A program made the translations under genes and the position numbers. The notes below the pieces were generated by a model. It ran no database searches. It saw nothing but the letters and a program-made list of their open reading frames with translations, and was not told where the DNA came from. This document shows, one piece after another, positions 11,340 to 23,019 of a DNA stretch of 64,000 nt (position 1 is its first letter; each line of letters starts with the position of its first letter). Source of the stretch: Diabrotica undecimpunctata (Eukaryota; Arthropoda; Insecta; Coleoptera; Chrysomelidae); assembly GCF_040954645.1 (NCBI RefSeq), contig NC_092809.1, forward strand, positions 68,461,141 to 68,525,140. Direction: 5' to 3'.

Positions 11340-12599
11340 TCCAATAGTAGAGGGACCCGGTCTAAATCCGCCTTGATAGTCCCCTACAATTTCTTTTGTG
11401 TACGATTTGGTTATTTCTAGCAGAATGTTTGCAAGGACCTTGTAGGTGGTATTTAGAGTGTTATTCCCCGGTAGTTAATATAGTGCTTTTTGTTTCCTAT
11501 TTTATGAATTGAAACAATAATGTGTGTGTCTTCTTCATTGATCGTTTACCAGTTGTTAATAGAAGCATTCCTTCTAGGTTTGTAGGATTTGCTTGTCATC
11601 AATAATAAACTCTCCGCTGTCGTTTTCAAGGAAGTTTTCTGTTCTTAGATATCAAGATATCAAGCCCTGTACCTGGACTTGGTATCTGAAACTACTTTAA
11701 AGAATTGTCTTACTTGGTTGTTCTTCCGATTTTCTTCTATATCCCTTGCTATTTGTTCCTGGTACTCCTCGTTTTTCTTTTTCATTAGTTTTCTCGTCGC
11801 TATTCTTATTTGTTTATAGCTTTCACTGTTGTTGTGCGAAGAATTTTGTAGCATATTCCATCTAGCCATGTTTTTTTTTTCGTTTACGAACTTCAGACAA
11901 TCTTCATTGAACCATTTTTTTGTTGTTCCCTTTTTGTGGCTTAGTATTTCATCTGATATGCTTGTCAAAGTTAATTTTATATTTTTTCAAGCAGAATCCA
12001 TGTTGTTATAATCCCCTCTCTTTATTAGCTATATCTTTATAGCCTTTTAAAGTTTCTGCTCTGTTTCATTATCCCTCTGAACTTCGGTATTCCATAATGT
12101 TGGCGTACTCATGTAAATTTTTTGGGACGTTATTGTTTTCTTATGTTCATTTTACCAGAAAATGATTATTTTCTCTATCCGCCTTCTTAAGCTTCTTATA
12201 TCTAAGCAGTTAATATTCCTCCTAATATCTACCAAAACATGACGTACATAATAATTATTTTTGACGTCCTCGTTGGAGACCCACGTTTATTTATGTATTT
12301 GCTCGTGTTCGAACATTGTTAATTTTATTAGTAGGTTGTAGGATTCAGCTACAGTCTATTAACCTTGTTCCGTTATCGTTACTGGCATTATGGAGACCTA
12401 TTGTTGATCTATATGTTGCTTTCTTCCCAATCTTTGTATTAAAATCTCCAAAAATAATATTCATGTTCTGTTTGGGGAAAAGTTGTCTTTTACTTGTTAT
12501 TTTCTTTCTTATTATGTTTCTTCATTCAAGTTCTTTGACCACCTGAGTTAGGACTTCCGCTCAATATAGGCTTAGGACGTTCCAGGTTCCTATATTCAT
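11340..12599 (-). pseudogene. RTE-like LINE ORF2: endonuclease to RT fragment
   Basis: On the minus strand an ATG at 12599 starts MNIGTWNVLSLY, the usual start of an apurinic-type endonuclease in RTE-like LINEs, broken by an in-frame stop after LY. MNIIFGDFNTKIGKK near 12460 is the catalytic G-D-F-N block. KKWFNEDCLKFVNEKK (11660-11968 frame) is the linker. GDYQGGFRPGPSTIGQI near 11350-11410 is an RT core block. Stops and shifts separate these parts. The rest of the RT is missing at the 3' side. Confidence 0.82.
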
Positions 12600-12731
12600 T
12601 GTCCTTTGTCGTCGCTTTTGTCGTCTTGAAAGATTTATTACTGGTCATTTTTGTAAAAAAAGGAATGGTTAGTATCGTAGTAGTTAGGTTAGCATCGACG
12701 GAGTTGTTAAAAAGCACTATATACAAATAAA

Positions 12732-13008
12732 ATGATGTTAAAAGATAAAATATTAAGTAAAATCACCAAACTAAGGATATATAAAACAATAATACGACCA
12801 ACAGTAACAAACATAGCAGAAACTATAAGTTTTACTTATAAAGAAAAAGAAATGTTAAGGATTTTCGTAAGAAGAAAAATTATTGGAATGAATATAAGAC
12901 ACAAGAGAATTAATCAAAATAAAATAAGGTTATTAATGACTTTTGAAATAGCTAATATATTGAAGGGAAAAACAAGGAAGAATAAAAAAGCAGATAGGAT
13001 TAGGTGGT

Positions 13009-13012
<4 letters not shown>
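12732..13012 (+). pseudogene. LINE RT C-terminal fragment
   Basis: An open stretch reads KLRIYKTIIRPTVTNIAETI, KEKEMLRIFVRRKIIG and ADRIRWYG. These match the thumb and tail of RTE-like RT (K-L-x-I-Y-K-T-I-I-R-P-V-x-T-Y-G-x-E-x-W ... R-x-F-E-R-K-I-x-R ... R-I-R-W-x-G-H). Opposite orientation to the neighbouring LINE. It stops exactly at the TA array, which may replace the 3' end. Confidence 0.78.

Positions 13013-13082
<70 letters not shown>
13013..13082. repeat. (TA)n microsatellite
   Basis: About 35 uninterrupted TA units abutting the LINE fragment. Confidence 0.98.
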
Positions 13083-13084
<2 letters not shown>

Positions 13085-13589
13085 TACTATCATTTTCGCA
13101 TCGATACATTATGCTTTTACCATCAATTTAGCATCGTCTTGCAAAGTAGCATCTGTATATCGACGCTACTTTACAAGACCTTAATAACTTTTTTCCTGTA
13201 CTTGTTACAAGAATTTTAACCATCTCATTGATTAGAGTTTTGATACCGTGCTGGTATATTAAAATATCCGCTTTCTCTTTTTATCCCTTACTGAGTTATC
13301 TAAGTTTATTCCAGAAAATGTTTGAGTCTAAAATGATGGTACAGTGAAAATATTATATATATTTAGTTCAGGGTTTTACCGTTTACTCGCTGCCATTATA
13401 TACATGAAAATGTATATCCCACTTTCATTATCAATCATTTTCGCATCAGAAATTTGGCATCGTTGTTGGATATAATATTACCCACAACGAAATAGTAAAT
13501 TTAAGAATATATATATATTTTTTTCATTCACAAATCATTCTGGCATCATGATTGGTTAAAAGTAACGGGTTATGATATATTGCAACTAC

Positions 13590-14610
13590 CTATTGTATCT
13601 TCGCTCCAATTGGTCCAGTCGCGACGTACAGCGCCTCAAATGATAGGATTTAACCAATAAAATATAATAAGACAAAAAAATCAAATATAGCAGCATGTCA
13701 AAAAGACCCTAATTATATATCTTCGTTTCTATAAGTCCAATCATGACGTACAGTATCTCAAATGACAGGATTTAACCAATTGAAAACGATGAAATAAAAA
13801 AATGAAATACAGCAACATGTCAAATGGGCCGTAGTCACGTATCTTCGGTCCTATTAGTCCAATCGTGACGTGTAGTACCTCTAATGATAGGATTTAACAT
13901 AAAGAATACAATGGGATAGAAAAATCAAATGCAGAACAATGTCAAAAGGGCCTTAGTTGTGTATCTTTAGTTCTATTAGTCCAATCATGACGTGCAGTAC
14001 CTCAAATGAAAGGATTTGACAAATAAAATACAATAAGGTATAAAAATTTAATGGAGTAGCATGTCAAAATGGCCTTAGTTATGTATCTTCGGTCCTATTA
14101 GTCCAATCGTGACGTACGATACCTCAAATGATAGCACTTAACCAATAGAATACAATGACATAGAAATCAAATACAGCATCACGTCAAAAGGGCCTTAGTT
14201 ACGTATCTTTGTTTTTAGTGGCCCAATCGTGACGTACAGTACCTCAAATAATAGGATTTAACCAATCGAATACAATAAGATAGAAAAATAAAATACATCA
14301 GCTTGTCAAAAGGGCCTTAGTTATGTATTTGCGGTCCTATTAGTCCAATCATGACGTTTCGTACCTTAAATGATAGAATTTAACTAATATAATACAATGA
14401 GATATAAAAATTAAATAGAGTAGCTTGGCAAAAGGGCCTTAGTTATGTATCTTCGATCCTATTAGTCCAATCGTGACGTAAAGTACCTCAAATGGTACCA
14501 TTTAACTAATAGAATACTACGACGTACAAATCAAATACATCAACACTAAAAGGACTATAGGTATATATCTTTGCTCCTATATATGTTATGTCAAAAGAGG
14601 CTTAGTTGCG
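13590..14610. repeat. ~122-bp satellite array, about 8 copies
   Basis: The landmark GTCCAATC(G/A)TGACGT recurs at 13613, 13735, 13857, 13979, 14101, 14221, 14343 and 14465, spacing 122, 122, 122, 122, 120, 122 and 122. Each unit also has CCTCAAATGATAGGATTTAA, AGCATGTCAAAAGGGCCTTA and ATCTTCGGTCCTATTAGTCC. Units differ by point changes and small indels, so the array is not very recent. A partial unit is seen at the right end (about 14585-14610). Confidence 0.95.
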
Positions 14611-14727
14611 TAAACGAATTAACGCACAGAAGTGTGTGGCATATTACGTGACAGGATTATTAGCGAATACCATACGATTACGTCATACATCTCTTTGCAT
14701 ACGTCCACTTTTAGTTAACTACTTAGT

Positions 14728-15185
14728 ATGTATTCAGTACTTTGCTTTACGGTTGTTGAGGCATTAACTCTTAAACAGAAGAATGTTAAAAATCTTGAAA
14801 GCTTTGAGATGTGGTGCTACCGCCGTATACTAAAAGTAAGTTGGGTGGATAAAATTACAAATGAAGAGGTAATACGCAGAATAAATAACGATCCAGAAGT
14901 TATACTGAATATAAAAAAGAGAAAACGTGAATAGTTTGGCCACCTGATGAGAGGACAAAAGTACACATTCCTACAAAATATAATGCATGGAAAAATCCAA
15001 GGACGCAGAAATCCAGGCCGTAGAAGAATGTCCTGGATGAGAAATTTAAGAGAGTGGTTTGGCTGTACCACTAACGAATTATTCAAAACAGCAGTAAATA
15101 AAATTAGAATCGTCCTAATGATATCCAATCTCCGATAGCAGAGGCACTCAAAGAAGAAGATGTGATAAACTCGAAAAATCTCCAA
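14728..15185 (+). pseudogene. LINE RT C-terminus and 3' end
   Basis: Open segments read FEMWCYRRILKVSWVDKITN, then after a stop and shift KYTFLQNIMHGKIQGRRNPG and SWMRNLREWFGCTTNELFK. These are the conserved C-terminal blocks of an insect LINE (F-E-M-W-x-Y-R-R-x-L-K-I-S-W-x-D; L-L-Q-x-I-M-x-G-K-I-x-G-R-R; W-L-R-N-L-R). The end CTCAAAGAAGAAGATG (about 15145-15162) is the family's GAA-rich tail. It is related to 57660-58125. Confidence 0.82.
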
Positions 15186-15244
15186 CGTTCACTGTTAGAC
15201 ATATGCCTCCCGTTCAGTACACACATTTACTGCTCCTTGACGCT

Positions 15245-15312
15245 GTGACGAGAATGAGATAGGATTTAACAAATAGAATGACATAAAACTAAAAAAGACA
15301 ATGTGTCAAACG
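15245..15312. repeat. Possible stray satellite monomer
   Basis: The sequence GATAGGATTTAACAAATAGA followed by GACATAAAAC and TGTGTCAAA resembles the middle of the 122-bp unit (GATAGGATTTAACCAATAGA ... CATGTCAAAA). Only part of a unit is matched. Confidence 0.5.
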
Positions 15313-16068
15313 TGGAATGCGTCGCAGAACGTGAAATATTAGCGTAAAATTATATGATGCCATAGACGGTTCTTTAATACCCAGCAAACTCGCTTTGTAA
15401 AGTTACATAGCAGGGATCTGTGCGAGAAAAAGTCGATCATTCGTTTTATAACCCAAAGGGGACCATAAAATATTCAACGTTAAAATTTGACATAATGTAA
15501 CGGTATGACAAATCTTTTTTCTCCCGCATGTGCTTGCCTGTGTACCTATACAAGGGGAGTCGTGCATAACCTTTAAGTTGATCGTAATACATAACTGCAA
15601 CAACAAGTATGTTGACGACTTGGGTTAGTATATACAGTGCATTCCGTACGTTTTTTAAACATGGTTAGGAAATTGTTGACTGGAGGCTATTAAAGAAGTT
15701 CTTAAAATAATTGCGGGTCACCGCCTTTTCTGTAAATGGAGTGAATATTGTTATCGATTTAATTTTTTTCTTCAGTTGAATAATTCCTGCTGGTATTTGG
15801 TCTAAGCTTACTTCTTTTTCTCATTCAAACTGTTTCATAGCTAATTTTACTTCCTCTTTATAGTGCCCTGTTCACCTGTTTTGGTAATTTTGGACTATTT
15901 CATCTCTTATAACATAAAACAGTTGTTTCAGATATCTTTATCGCGTTTCCTTTTTTTTATGGATGAATATGCTGCCGTTTTCATCTCCTACTATTTCATA
16001 TGGAGCTACACGATTAACAATTCCAAATCAAGAAAAGACAAATAACACTCCGAATTATATTATACAAC
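15313..16068. other. No recognisable gene
   Basis: AT-rich sequence with short chance ORFs. I see no inverted-repeat ends or protein motifs. Confidence 0.5.
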
Positions 16069-16262
16069 TAATAGTCGAAAAATAAAGAGCAAGAGGTAGA
16101 TAATCAGACAATTAAGATGAGCGCTACATGATGTACGCAATGCTACATTTGAACACTACATTAGTACATTGTCTAAAGAAGATCATTCACTATGGATAGC
16201 AACAAAACACTTAAAGAGACCTGATCAATACAACCCACCAATTAAGAAAGATGACGTTAGTT
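16069..16262 (+). pseudogene. Jockey-like LINE linker fragment
   Basis: The frame (two in-frame stops at its start) reads ALHDVRNATFEHYISTLSKE and SLWIATKHLKRPDQYNPPIK. The pattern R-N-x-x-F-x-x-Y-x-x-x-L-S-x-x-D-x-S-L-W-x-A-T-K-x-L-K-R-P is the endonuclease-RT linker of Jockey LINEs. No RT follows. Confidence 0.72.
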
Positions 16263-16539
16263 GAGGGAGATCAGACCAGGAAAAAATGTCAACATTTTCA
16301 GAATACCAGATAATAATAATCAAGCAATAGAACACTGAAAACTTTTGTTTTTAACTGTACGCCCGTGAATGACTTATTATTTTTTAAATAACACTTAATA
16401 TTGCACTTTTTTATTGTATTTTTTTCATCTTTCAAGATAATTCTTATAGGAATATATTTATTTATAACATACGGTCTTATGGGAACAAGAGTTGCAGTAA
16501 AAGATTTTTCTAAATATAGAATGTAAACCATATTTCCAA

Positions 16540-17335
16540 TATATTTGTGAAAAAGAACCAGTTTATAATATTCCGGACGACGTAATAAAACCTTATTTTA
16601 GACTATTGGTCGATGAATTGAAATCATTGTTCAAGAAACGAATTATTCATGTGCAGATCTTTTACTATAAAAACATGTAAAACCAAAATCTCGATTAAAA
16701 ATATTGCAACCAGTTACTCACGATGAAACTTAACCCCATTATTGATTTTACAAGTAATAAAATGGGTCGACAAAAGACCAGTTTTAATCCTTACAACATT
16801 TAAACATAATAGTTATATCTTGGTTTAATCAGATGAAAAGAAAAATTATACACAAGTACTAAAACCACAAACTATTCTCGATTATAACTTGGTGAAAAAG
16901 AGTGTTGATTTTAGTGATTAAGTGGCTTCTTACCAAAGCCCAATACGCAAAATTCTAAAGTGGTACCGGAAAGTGGCAGTGGAATTAATATTTAATACCG
17001 CATTTAATACCGCAGTAGTAAATGCTTAGTTGCTAAATAATAGAAAACGTAAAAAAGCGACAACCTATCCTTGAGTTCAGACTGGAGTTCGCGAAGGCAT
17101 TTGCAAATAAAGAAATGTTGTAACCCTCACGAACAGTTACACCCAAAAATACCATCTTAGGCAAAGCGATGTAGATAATTCAAAGAGAAGAAAGTGTACA
17201 AGATGTAACAAAATTTTAAGAAGAAGCATGACTAGTAGAAAGGACGATAGAAAAGTTAAAAAAGTTAAAACATACTCTGAAGAATGTGATGGCAAAACTG
17301 GAATATGTCTAGTGTGCTTCAATGGAGCACATTAA
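16540..17335 (+). pseudogene. piggyBac-like transposase C-terminal fragment
   Basis: Reads ILDYNLVKKSVDFSD (the Y-N-x-x-K-x-x-V-D-x-x-D-Q block with the third catalytic Asp; the Gln is TAA), then SPIRKILKWYRKVAVELIFN and, after a shift, a Cys-rich finger CTRCNKIL ... YSEECDGKTGICLVCFNGAH ending at TAA 17333-17335. Catalytic upstream parts are degenerate. Several stops and shifts. Confidence 0.82.
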
Positions 17336-17490
17336 AAAACAATTTTACTTATACAGGAACTGTTATTGAGTAAAAACGTATTATACCTCAAGTGGCCTTA
17401 AAGTATTGGAAGTCGTAAGTTGATAGTTTTAGTAGAACATTTTAATTGTTAATTACCTCTGTAAAAGTGAGTTATAGTATTTATAAAAAG

Positions 17491-17960
17491 ATGGATGTAA
17501 ATAATATGCTTTCGACATCTAAAAAAGCTAAATGTGAATATAAACGTAGATTGACCACTGCTGAATTACAATCATTGTTAGAAGCATCTGGCGAGGACGA
17601 TGTAGATCGTTTCCTTTCCTTTCTACTAGTCATGCAATGAATGGTGGAAGTGACTCTGATTGACTCTGACGAAATATTTGCACAAAGTCGTTCAGAAAAA
17701 TTGAGGATTGCGTTTTGGAAAGAAACAACACAAACAGAATTTAAGACTTTTCTCGGACTTATGTTCCATATGGGGACAATTAAGATGAAATGTCTGAATG
17801 ACTACTAAAAAAGTATGGGTAACTTCTATAATAGTGTTGACTTGACTAGATAATTGCTCATAGCCCATATTAAGAAATAAGCGAATAGATAATCCTCACT
17901 TGTCAAAGAAACTGAAAAAACGTGAAGTGGTCTAAAAACTAAAAAGTCCCCTATTCAAAC
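17491..17960 (+). pseudogene. piggyBac-like transposase N-terminal fragment
   Basis: The ATG at 17491 opens MDVNNMLSTSKKAKCEYKRR with an acidic stretch SGEDDVD. After a break, SDEIFAQSRSEKLRIAFWKE and FKTFLGLMFHMGTIKM match the start of the DDE_Tnp_1_7 domain (F-x-x-F-x-G-L-x-x-x-M-G). It ends abruptly near 17960 with no catalytic residues. It follows, rather than precedes, the C-terminal fragment at 16540-17335. Confidence 0.78.
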
Positions 17961-19339
17961 TGGTTTTTAATAAAAAATTTAATAATATGTTAAAGTTTTT
18001 TTAATATACCCTAAAACTAAAAGCGAAAAGAATCGATTGCAAGTTACAAAATACTTGTAGAGTCATACTGTTTGGACAAGTACAGTTGTTTAAATAATCG
18101 CTTTCTGTCATAAACAAATTGAATAAATTGTAAAATATTTTTTGATCTGCTTGATATTTAGCACACTTTAATAACTCATCAATTGCCATAATTGCCTGTC
18201 GTTAGACCAAAAACAAAGTTATTAACATTATTTATAAATTACTACAAACATAATATCATAGAGTTTACGGTTTTTTGGAATTATATCAATTATTTATGTA
18301 TTTAAATTTGGTATTTCTCTACATAAAAAACTTTTTATGGTCTACAACTATTATTTGAATTATTTTTCTTTAGAATGTATACAAAACGTTTTATAAGCAA
18401 AAAATTATTTTTTTTTGCCTTTTAAGATTGTTTAAAAATCAAAGCAAAATCAACTGTACGTCTTTACGAATTTTTCGTCAGCTACCCCTCATACTATTTA
18501 GAATTTAAATTTCTGTATAAGATTTTTTTAAATTATTTAGCGAGGTTCCGTGAACTACTTTCTTATGGCATGGTCAAAGTCAAATATTATTTTTTTATGT
18601 GATTAAGCCACAATTATTGGTCGTTATTGAGATGAAAATTACATTTTTAATTAACTATAATTTAACGTTTTGATTTCCACTATTATTTTACAATAGTTTT
18701 GTTTATTGTACTAATTATGTAAACATGTGTATACACATTTTGTACAGAAAAACGTTGTTTGAGAACGATTTCCGGAATGGAAATCAAAATTTCAAACATT
18801 ATCACAATCACAACCAATAATAAAGGCCTTAATCCCATAAAACCATAATATTTATCTCAAACTATTCATCGATAGCTTCGACTAAACAGGTTGTAAATTA
18901 AAATTTATGTAAAATATTCCCCTACACGATTCTCTGGGCAAAAATATCTAGGTTAAATAAATATAACATCTAAACGAAGAAACAAACCTGTTGAGACTGC
19001 AACTTGTGAGCAGGTAGTTTCAATGTCGTTATTCGAACTTGACCCAAACAACCGATCGATATTTAGGTATCTAAAATATTATTTTAAGGATTAATACCGG
19101 CAACATCTACTGGCTCTAAAATGATGCCAAATACAGTGATTTTACCGCTCGATGTTAAAACGTAGGTTTGATGTAAAAATTAAATATATAAAAAAAATCG
19201 GAATATTAAAAAACCGACAACAGTGCCAAGCCTACAAAGGTGCCCTAAACAAACATACACAATTTATAAATAGAAAATGATAGCAATTCTTGGTGATGCT
19301 AAATTACTGCAACGTGAAAAGAGTTCTAAAGGATAGCGG

Positions 19340-19343
<4 letters not shown>
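17961..19343. other. No gene; diverged foldback relative at 18596-18840
   Basis: AT-rich. Within it, AAGCCACAATTATTGG (18605) and GAGAACGATTTCCGGAATGG (18761) match blocks of the foldback repeat at 54801-55026 in the same order and relative orientation, so 18596-18840 looks like an old member of that family. Confidence 0.5.
18596..18840. repeat. Diverged foldback repeat
   Basis: Shares AAGCCACAATTA near the left and TTGAGAACGATTTCCGGAAT near the right with the 54801-55026 foldback; the inverted pairing of its own arms is weak. Confidence 0.5.

Positions 19344-19397
<54 letters not shown>
19344..19397. repeat. (TA)n microsatellite
   Basis: 27 uninterrupted TA units. Confidence 0.98.
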
Positions 19398-19399
<2 letters not shown>

Positions 19400-20433
19400 T
19401 CTAGCGGTTAATGTGGGCCCCGTACTAAAACGGTATTATACTAACTCCAGGAGAATATACACCGTGTATATTATTATCTGGGTAGCGCTTTATGTAGACT
19501 CCGACCAACACGTAGGATTAAATGAACTCCGTAATAGGGTAAAACACTTTTGGGATCCGTATGTATTCTTCCCCGTACACAACTAAACTCCTCCGATGTT
19601 GCCAATAATTTGATTAGTCGTAGATTTTTAAATTTTATAGCAGGTACGTTTTGGAACTATTTATTTATTTTAATATCAATCAATTTATTCATTCTGAAAT
19701 TCCACAAATACTTGGTTAATGTAGTTAAATATTTTATGGTGGTAATTTATATTACTTGCTTTAATTATTTTTAAACTTAAGTTAGTGTCTGTTATAAGCT
19801 TGGAAAAGGCAATTTTTATGTATTAGTATTTTTTTAATGCATTGACACTGAAAAATTTATTATATAAATGTACGTTCCGATGTTTCGATTGCTACGTTTT
19901 ATGATGTACAATATTTGTTTCATAAAGTAGTAAAATTTAAATTATAATAATTTGTAAATCAATCTTAAAATTACAATTTTCTACTGTCTAATTTCAATAT
20001 TTCAATTTTTAAATGTAGTGAATTCAATATCTTACTATAATACTTTAGTATGTAACTTGTAACAGATACTAAAATAATAAGTAGGCATAACACCTAATTT
20101 CGCTTTAACTATAAATGTATCGTATAACGTAACGTAGCAATCAGTAGTGAATCATTACTCAGATAAAATATTTCGGTGACTTTATGGTAATTTGATTATA
20201 GCCAACATATCTATTACAATTATTACATATAATATGATCGGTTGTTTTAAAAAATACTTTTTAGCTTGTAAATTTTGTATCTTTCGTGATCAGGCATACG
20301 AGTATTTTATTTTTAATTTAGAAGTAAATGTATATATAATATTCTTTTTTCTGTCACTTATTTTAAATATGGTTCACTTATATTCTTCTTGCTTATTTAC
20401 TTTTATTCGTAATACTTATAACGTACGTAATAA
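19398..20433. other. No recognisable gene
   Basis: AT-rich sequence. ORFs of 74-113 codons here show no motif I recognise and are probably chance. Confidence 0.5.
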
Positions 20434-20468
20434 CGTACCCGTTGTTGCAAAAAGCAACAACGGGTACG
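20434..20468. repeat. Perfect 15-bp hairpin at a LINE truncation point
   Basis: CGTACCCGTTGTTGC, a five-A loop, then the exact reverse complement. The right arm runs directly into the LINE sequence (ACGGGTACGAAAGATATC), which matches the element at 31836 onward (GACGGGTACGAAAAATATC). Confidence 0.9.
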
Positions 20469-21070
20469 AAAGATATCAGGTATCAGGGGTGGTATTTGTC
20501 AATCTAAATGCCGCCTACGACACATTAAATTAGAGGACATTTCTTCAAAAACTGTATGACAAACTGTAAACATCGTTTTATCCGCGTATATCTACAGAAC
20601 AGAAGATTTTTCGTATCATTCAATGGTAATATGGAGAACGCAGACAAACGGTCTCGCTTGGCGTAGCGTAATGGCACCTACACTGTATTACATTTACACA
20701 AATGATCAACAGATACCAGTAGATACTAGGATTTTCATGTAGACCATACATTGCACAACCAAAAACTTTTGTTGCTGGAGTGGAGAAAAATCTAATAGAT
20801 GCCTTAAATATAATAAAAATGAACTACGATTTAATTTTAAGCCAAACCCCGAAAATCTTAGGAACGCTCCTTCAATTTTCCCAACACAGGCGCTTTCACA
20901 AAACTGAACATCCAATAGTGTGATGAAATCCTTGAACTCTGAATTTCCTATAAATACCTTGTAGATAGTTTATATCGCACGTTGTCAATCACAGAATCTT
21001 GTTTAAAACTAAAAGGCAAACTAAGGACCAGAAATAGTATGCTCCGCAAGCTTGTCAGCTAAAAATGGGG
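20455..21070 (+). pseudogene. Jockey-like LINE RT fragment
   Basis: Reads GYERYQVSGVVFVNLNAAYD (RT block with the first catalytic Asp position degenerate: V-F-V-D-L-x-A-A-Y-D expected), RTFLQKLYDKL, then degenerate YNIYTNDQP-like sequence, NPRKS-like and KLKGKLRTRNSMLRKLVS, GAHPF. These are consecutive blocks of Jockey-type RT and the following region. Many stops. It is a 5'-truncated relative of 30670-32445. Confidence 0.8.
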
Positions 21071-21490
21071 CGCACATCCTTTCACCCTTAAAACGTAAAT
21101 GCTTGCACTTTTCTTCTTGCTTAACTGTCTTTTTCCTTTTATTCCGATATACTCTGTACGAGTACTAGAAATCAATTCGTTAAGGATTTTTGCTTAGTTG
21201 AGGAGATATGTTGTGGAATGCAATTTTTAGATTCCCCATGTCTCTAATAACAGTTTTATCAACGTCTGTTTTTCCTTGCAATTCTTAGAAGGCACAGATT
21301 AAAGCAAAATACTGAATTTGGTTTCAAAAATTAGTTTACGTTTTTTAACCAAGTTTGACATCTTGGCGTCTATGCATGTGTCCGATCTACCTTAAGCGAT
21401 TTATTTTCCTAAACAATATATTTATAAAAGCTTTCTTTATTTAGTACGTGTTCTTATTCTATACGGATTTGTAGCAATATGATAATGAGG

Positions 21491-21793
21491 TTAAAAAAGT
21501 TTTCTTATTATTTTTCTTTCAAATATTCGGAGTTCTTCCTTATTTGTTTTAGTCATTGTCCATGATTCGCATTCATGTATTAAAATCTTAAGTGAATTAT
21601 GCTCTGTATTAAATTGCTTTCTTCTGTTGATTCGCTTGTATTTGGTTTTTATTTTGTTGATTTTAAGTAAAACATTTTTCGTGCTCTCTTCACTTTGTTG
21701 AAGATGTCGTTTGCGGAGAGAGTTTCTTATAAGATCAATATCATTAGCAGATGCTAGGACTGCTTTGTACCTTGAGCCATTAATGAATTGCAT
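21491..21793 (-). pseudogene. RTE-like LINE RT C-terminal fragment
   Basis: Open minus-strand stretch with LRKRHLQQSEESTKNVLLKI and CESWTMTKTNKEELRIFERK. The C-E-x-W-T-x-T-K ... L-R-I-F-E-R-K-I-x-R block is the RT thumb/tail. The Y-L-G segment normally between the two blocks is missing or degraded. Confidence 0.72.
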
Positions 21794-21939
21794 TTTAAAT
21801 AGACGTTATTTCTATTTTGGTAAGCTCTTCATTAAATTTTTGAATATTTGAATCGAGAATCTGTATTTTATTCAACTGTTTTATAACACAGAGTTTCTTG
21901 GCGCCTATCTTCATCTCTGTTTTTTTCTGTTTAGCGTAT

Positions 21940-22640
21940 CATTATTTTTCTTCCTATGCCGTCCCCATTAACGGAGGTTGGCGACCACATTTTTAAAAGT
22001 ATCTCTGTCTTTTGCAACGTGGAATAATTCGTCTACAGTCATCTTTGTCCAGTCACGAATATTTCGCAGCCATGACTTCCTCTTTCTACCTATTCCCTTT
22101 TTGCCATCGACTCTACCCTGCATGATGGTCTGCAGAAGACTTTATATTCCTTAGTATGTGTTCCAGGTATGCAGTCCTGCGTACTTTTATTGTTCTCAAC
22201 AATTTTTTGTCTCGACCCATCCTTCTCAGCACTTCCTCATTGGTGACCCTGGCAGTCCATGGAATTCTCAACATTCTCCGGTATATCTAAAATTCAAAGG
22301 CTTGAAGCTTCCTAACTATTTGCGCTTTTACCGTCCATATTTCTACTCCGTACAATAGTTGAGACCAGACGTAACATTCAACAAACCTCAGTCTCAGCGC
22401 AGTATTAAGATTTTTGTCACAGAACAATTGCTTGAATTTTAAGAACGCTGCCCTTGCCATTTCTATTCGTACCCTGATTTCTTAGTCTGAATCTAATTCT
22501 TTGTTGATGTAAGCTCCCAGATATTTATATTTTTACTCCCGCATCATTATTAAAAGAATTTTGCTGAATGTCGATCTAGGGAATCCGGTGGTATGTACAT
22601 GATGTTTCCATAACCAACGTTCGAAAATTTGTCTTACTGT
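21940..22640 (-). pseudogene. LINE RT C-terminus and 3' end, minus strand
   Basis: The minus strand encodes, in broken frames, the end region that on the plus strand at 34765-35045 reads NIRDWTNMTVDELF and NVVANLR then stop, followed by GGGGACGGCATAGGAAGAA. Here CCGTCCCCATTAACGGAGGT (21960) is the same terminus inverted. Upstream blocks (22200-22500) correspond to the F-x-x-W-x-Y-R-R-x-L-R-I-P-W segment. Same LINE family as 34765-35045, opposite orientation. Confidence 0.78.
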
Positions 22641-23019
22641 AAAGTCATGAGGATTTTACTAGGAAATATAGTGCTGTTTAATAATAATAAAGTTCAAGCA
22701 ACAATTCCTATATGCACTAACTTGGTACTGATATCTCTGCTCCCCGATACCAGGTAGCAGTCCCGAAAACATTATAACTGCTACACTCATGCTTTCAATT
22801 ATCCAACGATTAGCCAGTCCAGGACTATACGCCTTATTATGGTACTGATATTGCTGCTGTCCCTCATAAGTAAATATAATATGCAAGAAAGGTTTTGGCA
22901 ATTTAATAGGATTTTGTATGTTAGAATATTATTTCTCCGAGAAAGTGAAAAATATCTATTTGCTATCCGGATTTAATTCATAGATTAAATATTTGAATGC
23001 TACAAAATAATGCTATTAG
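22641..23019. other. No recognisable gene
   Basis: AT-rich. A short phrase GGTACTGATAT-CTGCT-CC is seen twice (about 22730 and 22839), too diverged to call a repeat family. Confidence 0.4.

Noticed and set aside
13004..13219. ORFs of alternating Tyr-Ile across TA arrays (also 19290-19586 and 33311-33592)
   Set aside because: They are translations of (TA)n microsatellites, not proteins.
13590..14610. CRISPR-like array
   Set aside because: Whole 122-bp units are repeated with no unique spacers; this is eukaryotic satellite DNA.
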